Shown here: in pieces, positions 1-7,785 of the stretch
How positions within the stretch are numbered: the first letter of the stretch is position 1
How the letters are laid out: every line of letters begins with the position of its first letter
Origin: Curtobacterium sp. MCBA15_001
GTDB lineage: Bacteria > Actinomycetota > Actinomycetes > Actinomycetales > Microbacteriaceae
Assembly (NCBI RefSeq): GCF_001864835.1
Contig: NZ_MJGI01000007.1
Location: forward strand, 1 to 64,000
Length of the DNA: 64,000 nucleotides
Direction of reading: 5' to 3'
The notes under the pieces: model-generated
What the model was told of the DNA's origin: nothing
Databases searched by the model: none
Seen by the model: only the letters and a program-made list of their open reading frames with translations
Translations under genes and position numbers: made by a program

Positions 1-50
1 GGCGGCGGCGGCGGCGGCGGGGCGGGGCGGCGGCGGCGGGGCGGGGCGGT
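1..50. repeat. GGC/GGGGC low-complexity tract
   Basis: This is a run of GGC triplets interrupted by GGGGC blocks at the very edge of the window, just beyond the 3' end of manA. The plus strand has many closely spaced runs of two to four G, so it could form a G-quadruplex. No gene is visible in it. Confidence 0.8.
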
Positions 51-96
51 GCGGGGTGGTGCCGCGCGCGGGCGCTCGGCGGGCGGCGCTGCCGCG

Positions 97-1359
97 TCAG
101 GCGGTCGGCGTGCCGGTCGCGATGAACACCGTGGAGGTCACGCCGGCGGCGGAGTCGGCCTCGACCGTGACGTCGCCCTCGTCCGGCGTGATGAAGCAGG
201 ACTCGCCCTGCCGGAGCAGGGTCGCCGACGTCGCGCCGACCAGGGTCACGACGCCCTCGGTGCAGATCGCGATCGAGGGCCCCGACAGCGGCGCGACACC
301 GCCCGTGCTCAGGCCCACCGGTGCGCCGTCGCCGGTGACCCGGACCAGGGCGAACCCCACACCGTCGGGCGCGAACCGGTCGACGGCGTCCGCGAGGTGC
401 TCGGGCTCGAGCAGCGGCGCCGGGTACGCGGTGAAGTCGAGCACGTGCAGGAGCTCGTCCACGTCGACGTGCTTCGGCGTGAGCCCTCCGCGCAGGACGT
501 TGTCGGACGGCGCCATCAGCTCGATGCCGAGGCCCTCGAGGTAGGCGTGGACGTTGCCGGCGGGCAGGTACATCGCCTGACCGCGGGTGAGGGTGACGCG
601 GTGCATCAGGAGCGACACCACGACGCCCGGGTCGCCCGGGTAGGCGCGGGCCAGGTCGGCCGCCGTCACGATGTTCGGCGAGAGCGCATCGCCGTGCTCG
701 CCGTGCACGCCGTGCTCGCCGTGCTCGCCGTGCTCGGCGACGAGCTCGGTGGCCAGGTGGCCCGCGGCGTCGATCACGGCCGCCGCGGACGCGTCGGCCG
801 TCTCGAGCCAGCGCACCGTGTCCTCGAGCCCCTGGTGCAGGTGTGCCACGAGCGGACCGAGCCGCCCGCTGTCCCCGTCGAGCGTCGCGACGTCGACCAG
901 GGTCTCGGGTATCGGCCGGAACCCGCTGAGGGCGTCGAAGCGGTCACTCAGCGCCACGACGAGCTCGGGTTTGGGGAACGGGTCCTTGTAGTTCCGGGAC
1001 GGGTCGTCGATCGGGATGCCCGCCGCTTCCTCGCGGTCGTAGCCCTCGCGCGCCTGCTCCGGGGTGGGGTGCGCCTGCAGCGAGAGCGGTGCCGCGGCGG
1101 CCAGCACCTTGAGCAGGAACGGCAGGCCGGTGCGGTCCTCGCCCAGGGCGGTCTCGGGCTCGGCGGCGATCCAGTCGAGGACGGTGTCCGCGCCGCCGAC
1201 CATGGCGGGGTTCACGACCACGCTCGGGCTGCCGGGGTGCGCGCCGAGCCAGAGCTCTGCCTGCGGGGCGCCGGTGACGGTCCGCCCGAGGAGCTCGGGG
1301 ATCGCGGTGACCGACCCCCAGGCGTAGTCGCGGGCCGTGTTCGTGATGCCGAGGAACAT
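97..1359 (-). CDS. manA: Mannose-6-phosphate isomerase, class I
   Basis: ManA interconverts fructose-6-phosphate and mannose-6-phosphate in the cytoplasm and so feeds GDP-mannose and polyprenyl-phosphomannose synthesis. The protein is 420 aa. It has the zinc-site motif LSLQAHPT (Gln and His ligands), the KPE glutamate, and the C-terminal block GNVHAYLEGLGIELMAPSDN with the last His ligand. The segment before KPE reads NYKDPFPKPE, so the His usual in NHKPE is absent; I do not think that His is a metal ligand. ATG 1359 was chosen because a -10 box (TACGCT) sits 7 nt upstream, the leaderless spacing seen across this window. An in-frame 9-bp tandem repeat near residue 222 adds an acidic/His-rich EHGEHGEHG stretch. 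It lies beside an envelope-glycan locus, which fits a supply role. Confidence 0.93.
   Translation of the reverse strand: MFLGITNTARDYAWGSVTAIPELLGRTVTGAPQAELWLGAHPGSPSVVVNPAMVGGADTVLDWIAAEPETALGEDRTGLPFLLKVLAAAAPLSLQAHPTPEQAREGYDREEAAGIPIDDPSRNYKDPFPKPELVVALSDRFDALSGFRPIPETLVDVATLDGDSGRLGPLVAHLHQGLEDTVRWLETADASAAAVIDAAGHLATELVAEHGEHGEHGVHGEHGDALSPNIVTAADLARAYPGDPGVVVSLLMHRVTLTRGQAMYLPAGNVHAYLEGLGIELMAPSDNVLRGGLTPKHVDVDELLHVLDFTAYPAPLLEPEHLADAVDRFAPDGVGFALVRVTGDGAPVGLSTGGVAPLSGPSIAICTEGVVTLVGATSATLLRQGESCFITPDEGDVTVEADSAAGVTSTVFIATGTPTA
691..735. repeat. 9-bp tandem repeat inside manA
   Basis: Five consecutive copies of gccgtgctc (one variant, gccgtgcac) lie in frame in manA. On the minus strand they encode repeated Glu-His-Gly with one Val-His-Gly. 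Because the unit is a multiple of three, changes in copy number would keep the reading frame. Confidence 0.9.
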
Positions 1360-1366
1360 GTCCCGA

Positions 1367-1372
1367 AGCGTA
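1367..1372 (-). promoter_or_regulatory. -10 box of manA (leaderless)
   Basis: The minus strand reads TACGCT, matching TANNNT, with 7 nt to the manA ATG. Transcription would begin at or next to the start codon. No clear -35 hexamer is visible. Confidence 0.5.
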
Positions 1373-1456
1373 TCGGCAGCGACCGTCAGGCCGCCGCGCA
1401 CTGCGGTGCGGGGTGGTGCGCGGTGGTGCGGCGCGGCATGGACGATCCGTCATACA

Positions 1457-1462
1457 TAGACT
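1457..1462 (+). promoter_or_regulatory. -10 box of the acyltransferase gene (leaderless)
   Basis: TAGACT lies in a short AT-richer patch, 7 nt before ATG 1470. It supports that start over the in-frame codons further upstream. Confidence 0.5.
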
Positions 1463-1469
1463 TTCCGGG

Positions 1470-3548
1470 ATGCCCGAGTCGTCCGCCCGCACCCGACGCC
1501 GCCCGGACACCACGCGGTGGGACATCCAGGGACTCCGGGCCTTCGCCGTGCTGGCCGTGGTCGTCTACCACCTGTGGCCGAACCGGCTGCCCGGCGGGTT
1601 CGTGGGCGTCGACGTCTTCTTCGTCATCTCCGGCTTCCTGATCACCGGGCACCTGCTGCGTGAACAGACCACCACGGGCCGGATCGCCCTCGGCCGGTTC
1701 TGGGCACGACGGGCGAAGCGGTTGCTGCCCGGCGCGTTCCTGACGCTGCTCACCACCGGCGCGGCGGTCCTGCTGCTGGTCCCGAGCACCTTGTGGGGCC
1801 AGTACGGACGCGAGCTCATCGCCGCGACCGTCTACGCGCAGAACTGGCAGCTCGCCTCCGACTCCGTCGACTACCTCGCCTCGGACAACCAGCCCTCACC
1901 GTTCCAGCACTTCTGGTCGCTGTCGGTCGAGGAGCAGTTCTACATCGCCCTGCCGGTCCTGCTGGTCCTCCTCGCGCTCGTGCTCCGACGCACGCGGTGG
2001 CACTCCCCCGTGCGGACGGCGCGCGTGCTGCTCGGCGCGGTGGTCGTCGTGTCCCTGGTCTGGTGCGTCGTCGAGACGCGCACGGCACCCGGCATCGCCT
2101 ACTTCTCCACGGCGACCCGGGCCTGGGAGTTCGCGCTCGGCGGGCTCGCGTCCACGGTGGCGCTGTCCGCCCCCGCCACGCGCGTGGCCCGGTCCGTCCG
2201 GACAGGAGGTGCGTGGCTGGGCGCCGTCCTGCTCCTCGCGTCGCTCGTCGTGATCACCCCGACCACCCCGTTCCCCGGCACCGCCGCGCTGCTGCCGGTC
2301 GTCGGGGCGGCGCTCGTGGTGCTGCTCGGCGGTCGGAGCGGCCTCCAGGTCCTCGGGCGCTGGGCACCCGTCGCCTTCGTCGGCCGGATCTCGTACGCGG
2401 TCTACCTGTGGCACTGGCCCGCCGTCGTCCTGGTGCCGATCGCGACCGGCCACCCGCTCGGCACCCGGGACAAGGTCGCGATCCTGGTGGTGACCGCCGT
2501 CCTCGCCACCGCGACGACGTTGCTCGTCGAGGAGCCGCTCCGGTTCTCCGCGCGCTTCCGGACCCTCCGACCGCGGCGCGTGGCGCTGTACGGCGCGCTC
2601 AGCACCGTACTGGTCCTGGCGCTCGGCGCCTCGACGCTCGGGGCGCTCCAGGTGCAGCAGACCCACGCCGCCGCGTTCCAGCGATCGCTCGAGACCGGCG
2701 ACGTCCGGTGCTTCGGCGCCGCGGCGCGCATCGGGTCCCCGGACCCGTGCGTCAACCCGGCCCTGGCCGACGTCCGGGTCCCGACCCCGGCGGCGGCGAG
2801 CAAGGACGACGTGAACCGCATGGCGTGCTGGTCGAACACCACCGCGGACTTCAACGTCTGCAGCCTCGGGCCGACGACCGGGTACACGCGGCACATCGCG
2901 GCGATCGGTGACTCGCACAACAACGCCCTGCTGAGCGCCTACGCGGCCATCGCGAAGGAGCGGAACTGGCGGATCGACGTCGCCGGGCACATCGGCTGCT
3001 ACCTGACGACCGCCGTGCAGGACGCGCCGTCGCAGGCGTACGTCGACTCGTGCAACGGCTGGAAGCAGGCTGCGCTGGCCTGGATCGGCTCGCACCCCGA
3101 CCTCGACGCGCTGGTCGTCACCCACGCGACGACCAAGTCGCGCACCGCGGACGAGGCAGCGACCGTGGACGGTCTCGTCGGCGCGTGGCGGGCCGCGACC
3201 GACGTGGGCGTCCCCGTCATCGCGATCCGGGACAACCCCGTGGCGCACGACGACGTCATGACCTGCCTCGGACAGATGACCGGTCCGACGACCACCGCCT
3301 GCGACGTGCCCCGGACCGAGGCGCTGTCCTCGTTCGACGGATCGGAGCAGGCCGTCGCGGCGATCGGCGACCGGGCGCGGTTCGTGGACCTGACCCGCTA
3401 CTACTGCACGGCGACAAGCTGTCCGGCCGTGATCGGCGGGGTGCTCGTGCACCGCGACCCCACGCACCTGACGGCCACCTTCGCCACGACGCTCGCGCCG
3501 TACCTCGGTGAGGACCTGCAGGACGCGCTCGACTCGTTGGACGGGTGA
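1470..3548 (+). CDS. Membrane O-acyltransferase (OafA/OatA type) with SGNH domain
   Basis: The protein is 692 aa and predicted to transfer acetyl or other acyl groups from the cytoplasmic side to a glycan at the outer face of the membrane. The N-terminal half is an acyltransferase-3 domain with about ten membrane segments, seen in GLRAFAVLAVVVYHLWP (conserved His), VGVDVFFVISGFLITG and FWSLSVEEQFY. The C-terminal ~250 residues form an extracytoplasmic SGNH-hydrolase-like domain with the Ser block AIGDSHNN and a late Asp-x-x-His in HRDPTHLT, so both halves look catalytically intact. It starts the plus-strand run of the polysaccharide locus, and the next gene begins 19 bp later. The substrate is unknown; the glycopolymer made by neighbouring genes is the obvious candidate. 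Peptidoglycan O-acetylation is the alternative. Confidence 0.88.
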   Translation: MPESSARTRRRPDTTRWDIQGLRAFAVLAVVVYHLWPNRLPGGFVGVDVFFVISGFLITGHLLREQTTTGRIALGRFWARRAKRLLPGAFLTLLTTGAAVLLLVPSTLWGQYGRELIAATVYAQNWQLASDSVDYLASDNQPSPFQHFWSLSVEEQFYIALPVLLVLLALVLRRTRWHSPVRTARVLLGAVVVVSLVWCVVETRTAPGIAYFSTATRAWEFALGGLASTVALSAPATRVARSVRTGGAWLGAVLLLASLVVITPTTPFPGTAALLPVVGAALVVLLGGRSGLQVLGRWAPVAFVGRISYAVYLWHWPAVVLVPIATGHPLGTRDKVAILVVTAVLATATTLLVEEPLRFSARFRTLRPRRVALYGALSTVLVLALGASTLGALQVQQTHAAAFQRSLETGDVRCFGAAARIGSPDPCVNPALADVRVPTPAAASKDDVNRMACWSNTTADFNVCSLGPTTGYTRHIAAIGDSHNNALLSAYAAIAKERNWRIDVAGHIGCYLTTAVQDAPSQAYVDSCNGWKQAALAWIGSHPDLDALVVTHATTKSRTADEAATVDGLVGAWRAATDVGVPVIAIRDNPVAHDDVMTCLGQMTGPTTTACDVPRTEALSSFDGSEQAVAAIGDRARFVDLTRYYCTATSCPAVIGGVLVHRDPTHLTATFATTLAPYLGEDLQDALDSLDG

Positions 3549-3555
3549 GCGGCGC

Positions 3556-3561
3556 TACCCT
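3556..3561 (+). promoter_or_regulatory. -10 box before first ligase gene (leaderless)
   Basis: TACCCT sits 6 nt before GTG 3568, between the acyltransferase stop and the ligase start. It would give a leaderless transcript in addition to read-through from upstream. Confidence 0.45.
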
Positions 3562-3567
3562 GTCGGA

Positions 3568-4947
3568 GTGACGAACACCTGGCCCCTGGCGCGCGGCACC
3601 GTCCCCGAGCGCGAGGCCTTCGCCTTCGCCGCCACGGTCCTGCTCACGATGTTCGCCGGCGACGCCGTCCCGAACATGATCACCTGGTACGGCGCGGCCG
3701 TCGTCTGGGCACTCGAGGGAGCGTGGGGCGTCGCGATCGTCGTCCGTGCCCGTCCGTCGCTGGCCCGGACGCCCCGTGCGCTCTGGGTGTTCCTGGCCTG
3801 GTGCCTGCTGTCGGTCGTCTGGTCGCACTGGCGTGCCGCCACGACCGCGAGCATGGTCGCGCAGGTGCTCTGTGCGCTGGTCGCGTTCGCGATCGCCTCG
3901 ACCCTGACCTGGCGGCGCATCCTGGACGCGATCAGTCTGGCGATGCGGTGGGTGCTCGGACTCTCGCTGCTCTTCGAGGCGGTCGTGGCCGTCCTGGTCC
4001 GCCACCCGATCGCACCGATCTGGACGCACTACGGCGATGCGAAGATCCCGGACGCGTTCTACTTCTCGCGTGCCGTGCTGTTCACCGGTGACCGCATCCA
4101 GGGCCTGCCCGGCAACGCCAACCTGCTCGCGATGGTGGCACTGCTCGCCGCGATCGCCGTGGCACTGCAGCTCGCCGAGGGCCGGATGCGCCGCAACCGC
4201 GCCATCGGGTGGCTCGTGGTCGCCGTGCTGGTGCTCGGGCTCACCCGGTCCTCGACCGTGCTCGCCGCCGCCGTCGTGGTCGCCGTGGCGGCCGCGCTGG
4301 CCGTGGTGATCCGCCGGGTCCCCACCGAACGCCGGACCCCGCGGTACGCGCTGGTCGCGGGCCTGGCCGTCGTGGTCGCCGTCGCGGCGGTGCTCGGCCG
4401 CGGTGTCGTCACCGGCCTCCTCGGCAAGAGCTCGGACCTCACCGGTCGCGGCGAGATCTGGCGGGTGGTGCTCGAACGCATCGACCAGCACCCGGTGCTC
4501 GGCTCCGGCTGGATCGGCTACTGGTGGCCGAGCATCCACGAGCTCTCCGACATCGCCCACCGCAAGGGCGTCACGTACCTGCAGGCGCACGACGCGTACC
4601 TCGACGTGTGGCTGCAGACCGGGATCATCGGGCTGGTGCTGTTCGGCATCTACGTCCTCACGACGCTGAACCGGTCGTGGTCGAGCGCCACCCGGATCGG
4701 GTACGGCCCGGACCAGCTCCCCCGCCCGTTCGACCCGGTGTCGCTGCTGCCGCTGCTCGTCGTCGTCGCGCTGCTCGTGCAGTCGGTCGCCGAGTCGCGG
4801 CTGCTGTACCAGGGGAACTGGATCCTCTTCGCGCTCGTCGCGATCAAGTCCCGCAACGTGCTCGTCGGCGAGGAACCGGTGTCCGTCGGGGACGGTCCGC
4901 GGACACCCCCGGCGAAGCGCGAGTTCCGCTGGTCCGCCGCGCGCTGA
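3568..4947 (+). CDS. O-antigen ligase/polymerase-like membrane protein (copy 1)
   Basis: This 459 aa polytopic protein has about eleven to twelve hydrophobic segments and the Wzy_C/WaaL-type region near residues 300-370. There LTGRGEIWRVVLERI is followed by HPVLGSGWIGYWW and then QAHDAYLDVWLQTGIIG, which keeps the Arg and His conserved in ligases and polymerases. Such proteins join polyprenyl-linked glycan chains at the outer membrane face, either polymerising repeats or transferring the polymer to an acceptor. GTG 3568 was chosen for the -10 box 6 nt upstream; the frame stays open to 3508, inside the previous gene. It converges with the minus-strand WAEDG protein 12 bp away. Ligase and polymerase cannot be told apart from sequence. 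Confidence 0.85.
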   Translation: MTNTWPLARGTVPEREAFAFAATVLLTMFAGDAVPNMITWYGAAVVWALEGAWGVAIVVRARPSLARTPRALWVFLAWCLLSVVWSHWRAATTASMVAQVLCALVAFAIASTLTWRRILDAISLAMRWVLGLSLLFEAVVAVLVRHPIAPIWTHYGDAKIPDAFYFSRAVLFTGDRIQGLPGNANLLAMVALLAAIAVALQLAEGRMRRNRAIGWLVVAVLVLGLTRSSTVLAAAVVVAVAAALAVVIRRVPTERRTPRYALVAGLAVVVAVAAVLGRGVVTGLLGKSSDLTGRGEIWRVVLERIDQHPVLGSGWIGYWWPSIHELSDIAHRKGVTYLQAHDAYLDVWLQTGIIGLVLFGIYVLTTLNRSWSSATRIGYGPDQLPRPFDPVSLLPLLVVVALLVQSVAESRLLYQGNWILFALVAIKSRNVLVGEEPVSVGDGPRTPPAKREFRWSAAR

Positions 4948-4959
4948 CCGGACCGGTGT

Positions 4960-6342
4960 CTAGCGCAGGACGAGCGCGCACGGGACGTCGGTCCCCCACG
5001 GCGCCGTCCTGACCTGCAGGACCACGCCCGGGTCCGCTCGACACGCGGGCTCGCCGGCGTGCACCTGTGGGGCCCAGGCCGGACCGTTCGAGCGCTGGGT
5101 CACGCCCGGGACGGCGCTCGTCACGGCGGCTGCAACCACGACCGCGATCGCGCCCCACGCGAGCACGCCCGCTGCTGCGCCGGCGACCGCGCGCGTCACG
5201 CGAGGCACCGACCCGGCCGCTGCCGTCCCCGACCGGGGACCGCCCGCCCACGATCGTCGGTCCGCCACCACCGCAGCGGCCAGGACCACTCCCGAGGTCA
5301 GCAGCACCGCCGACGCCGCCGAGTACCGGCTCGACCCCGACCCGGCGAGCGTCGACACGGCGACCTCACCCCAGTGGCCGTTCGCCTCCAGGTTCGCCAC
5401 GAGCGCTGCCGTCCAGACCACGAAGGACCCGAGCCCGAAGGCGAGGACCTGGACCCGTGCCCACCACGAGCCGACGACGAGCGCAGCGGCCACGAGCACG
5501 GCCATGCCGACCAGGGGCACGACGAGCACCCACCACCCGTGCCGAGCGATCGCGTCCGCGACGGTCCCGACCTGGCGCGTCCAGGCGCTCGGGACCACGA
5601 TCAGCAACCACCCGTGCACGACGTCGCGCACCGTGGGGTCCCCCGGGGGTGAGAGCCGGGGCACGGTCAGGGCGCACACGACCTGCGCGGCACCGGCGCC
5701 CGCGGTCACGATCGAGACCGGCAGGGCGCGCAGCCGACTGCCTTCGGGCCCCCTGGTCGTCCGGAGCCACCCCACCACGAGCAGCGGTGCGAAGAGCAGC
5801 GTCTGCGGCTCGGTGAGCACCGCGACCAGGGCGAGCAGCGTGAGGACGGCGGACCCCCACCACGAGCGCACCCGGGCGGCGAACACCCAGGGCACCAGCA
5901 GGAGCATGAACCAGTGCAGGTTCGCCGCGTTGCCGCTGATCTCGACCGGCACGACGGGCACCGCCACCGGCACCGCAGCGAGCACCAGCCGGAGCGGCCA
6001 GGCCGGCACCAGGTCGCGCGCGAGCACGAACACGGCCGCGGCGACCACCCCGACGACGACGCAACAGGCACCCGCGACGGTGACGGCGTACTGGTCGACC
6101 GGCCGGGCGAACCCGAGGTCGACGACCAGACGGGGCAGCAGGTGCAGGTAGCCGGCGTAGGGCCGGAACAGCGAACCGTCCGCGCCGAACGCCAGTCGGT
6201 CGCGGAAGAAGATCCCGCCGTCCTCCGCCCAGACCGTGGCGCGCGTGACCGGCCCCAGGCGGTACCAGGCAGCACCGGTCGCGACCGCTGCGACCACCAG
6301 CGCCGCCAACGCGGTCGTCAGGGCCCTCGGCGCTCGTCGCAT
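4960..6342 (-). CDS. Polytopic GT-C-like membrane protein, 'WAEDG' family (copy 1)
   Basis: The protein is 460 aa with about ten membrane segments. After the first segment comes an external loop with TVWAEDGGIFF and then YAGYLHLLPRLVVDLG. An acidic pair in the first external loop is what GT-C glycosyltransferases use, so transfer from a polyprenyl-phosphate sugar is plausible, but I recognise no named family. Other landmarks are GNAANLHWFMLLLVPWVF and LTEPQTLLFAPLL. It is clearly paralogous to the gene at 9207-10586, with long near-identical blocks. ATG 6342 (MRRAPRAL) begins the hydrophobic N-terminus. It converges with ligase copy 1 and diverges from ligase copy 2. Confidence 0.7.
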   Translation of the reverse strand: MRRAPRALTTALAALVVAAVATGAAWYRLGPVTRATVWAEDGGIFFRDRLAFGADGSLFRPYAGYLHLLPRLVVDLGFARPVDQYAVTVAGACCVVVGVVAAAVFVLARDLVPAWPLRLVLAAVPVAVPVVPVEISGNAANLHWFMLLLVPWVFAARVRSWWGSAVLTLLALVAVLTEPQTLLFAPLLVVGWLRTTRGPEGSRLRALPVSIVTAGAGAAQVVCALTVPRLSPPGDPTVRDVVHGWLLIVVPSAWTRQVGTVADAIARHGWWVLVVPLVGMAVLVAAALVVGSWWARVQVLAFGLGSFVVWTAALVANLEANGHWGEVAVSTLAGSGSSRYSAASAVLLTSGVVLAAAVVADRRSWAGGPRSGTAAAGSVPRVTRAVAGAAAGVLAWGAIAVVVAAAVTSAVPGVTQRSNGPAWAPQVHAGEPACRADPGVVLQVRTAPWGTDVPCALVLR

Positions 6343-6434
6343 CGCGCATCCACGATATATGCGCCGCACCAGGAGCCGTGTCGACGCACCGTGCGGCGCG
6401 CTCGACACCGCACGACGTGCGAGAGGATGGACCG

Positions 6435-7748
6435 GTGACGGACAACAGGGTGGGCAGGCGAGCACTCGCGCGCCGCTACCTGTCCGCCTGGATCGGGTTC
6501 TCGGCGGGCGGGCGCTTCAGCCAGGCGCTCGCGACGATGATCCTGCTGTTCGCGTTCGGGCAGCCGACCGCGACCGCCCTCGTCGGCACCGCCGGCACCT
6601 GGGCCGTGCTGGTCACCCTCGTCGTGCTCGCCGGTCTCAGCCTGCTGGGGCAGCGGTACCGCATCGAGTGGCACGGCGTGCTGCCCCTGTCGCTGCTGGC
6701 CTTCGTCGGGTACTGCGCGCTGAGCGTTGCCTGGAGCGACTACTCCTGGGTGGCGCTGCGCGGGTTCGTGGCGACCGTCGGCTTCGTCGGGCTCGGGCTC
6801 TACCTGGCGCTCGGGCGCGACCTGGTGCAGGTCATCCGCGCCGCCGGCGACGCCTTCCGCATCCTGCTCGTCGTGGCGCTCGGGCTCGAGGTCCTGTCCG
6901 GTCTGGTCCTCGACGTGCCCCTGCCGGCGTTCGGCATCCGCGGGGACATCGCGTACGGCGGCCCGATCCAGGGCATCGGCGGCACCCGCAACTTCATGGG
7001 CTTCGTCGCGGCCGTCGCCCTCGTCACCTTCGTCGTCGAGTTCCTCACCCGCTCCGTCACGACGTGGCGGGCCGTGGCCTCGACCGCGCTCGCCGTGATC
7101 GCGCTCATGCTCGTCCAGTCCCCCATCACCGGCCTGGCGATGATCGCGCTCGCGGTCACCGCGCTCGCTCTCTGGTCACTCCGACACGCCCGGCCCCGCA
7201 CACGTCCGGTGGTGAACACCGTGCTCGCCGCGATCGTGATCGGCATGGGCGTCGTCGGGGTGCTCGCCCGCCACCGGATCCTCGCCGAGATCGGCGCGTC
7301 CGGCGGCAGCGCCGTCCGACTGGGCCTGTGGGCGCAGATCCGCGTGCTCAGCGAGCAGCACCCGATCCAGGGCTGGGGCTGGGTGGGGACCTGGCCGCAC
7401 GAGGCGGTCGTGCCCTTCGTCACGCTCGTCGACCCGACCGGCACGCGTTTCACGTCGGGGCTGAACGCCTTCGTCGACGCATGGCTGCAGATCGGCCTGG
7501 CCGGCACGGTCCTGCTGCTCGCCACGTCCCTCCTGGCCTTCGCCCGTGCCTGGACGACCGCGACCTCGTTCCCAGGCGTCGCGTACGTCTGGCCCGCCGC
7601 GATCCTGGTGTTGCTCGGCGTCACCAGCGCCGCCGAGAGCTACCTGCTGCACGGTGCGGGGCTCATGCTCTTCACGACGGTGATCGTGGTCGCCGCCCGA
7701 CGCCGGTCGTGGCGACGGCTCCTGCCACGCGCCGACCACCACGCCTGA
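6435..7748 (+). CDS. O-antigen ligase/polymerase-like membrane protein (copy 2, conserved His missing)
   Basis: This 437 aa polytopic protein is related to the gene at 3568. It has the same C-terminal organisation: EQHPIQGWGWVGTW, then GLNAFVDAWLQIGLAG. Where copy 1 has QAHDAYLDVWLQTG, this copy has SGLNAFVDAWLQIG, so the conserved His is lost; the GRGEIW arginine block is also changed (RLGLWAQIRVL). Either it uses different chemistry or it is a diverged or regulatory paralogue. GTG 6435 was picked because GAGAGG lies about 10 nt upstream. The GT87-like gene follows 37 bp later on the same strand. Confidence 0.78.
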   Translation: MTDNRVGRRALARRYLSAWIGFSAGGRFSQALATMILLFAFGQPTATALVGTAGTWAVLVTLVVLAGLSLLGQRYRIEWHGVLPLSLLAFVGYCALSVAWSDYSWVALRGFVATVGFVGLGLYLALGRDLVQVIRAAGDAFRILLVVALGLEVLSGLVLDVPLPAFGIRGDIAYGGPIQGIGGTRNFMGFVAAVALVTFVVEFLTRSVTTWRAVASTALAVIALMLVQSPITGLAMIALAVTALALWSLRHARPRTRPVVNTVLAAIVIGMGVVGVLARHRILAEIGASGGSAVRLGLWAQIRVLSEQHPIQGWGWVGTWPHEAVVPFVTLVDPTGTRFTSGLNAFVDAWLQIGLAGTVLLLATSLLAFARAWTTATSFPGVAYVWPAAILVLLGVTSAAESYLLHGAGLMLFTTVIVVAARRRSWRRLLPRADHHA

Positions 7749-7773
7749 GCCCGGGTCGGCACCGCCCGCCCAG

Positions 7774-7779
7774 TACGGT
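7774..7779 (+). promoter_or_regulatory. -10 box of GT87-like gene (leaderless)
   Basis: TACGGT with exactly 6 nt to GTG 7786 is the same arrangement as at 3556 and 53151. Confidence 0.5.
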
Positions 7780-7785
7780 GGGCGG

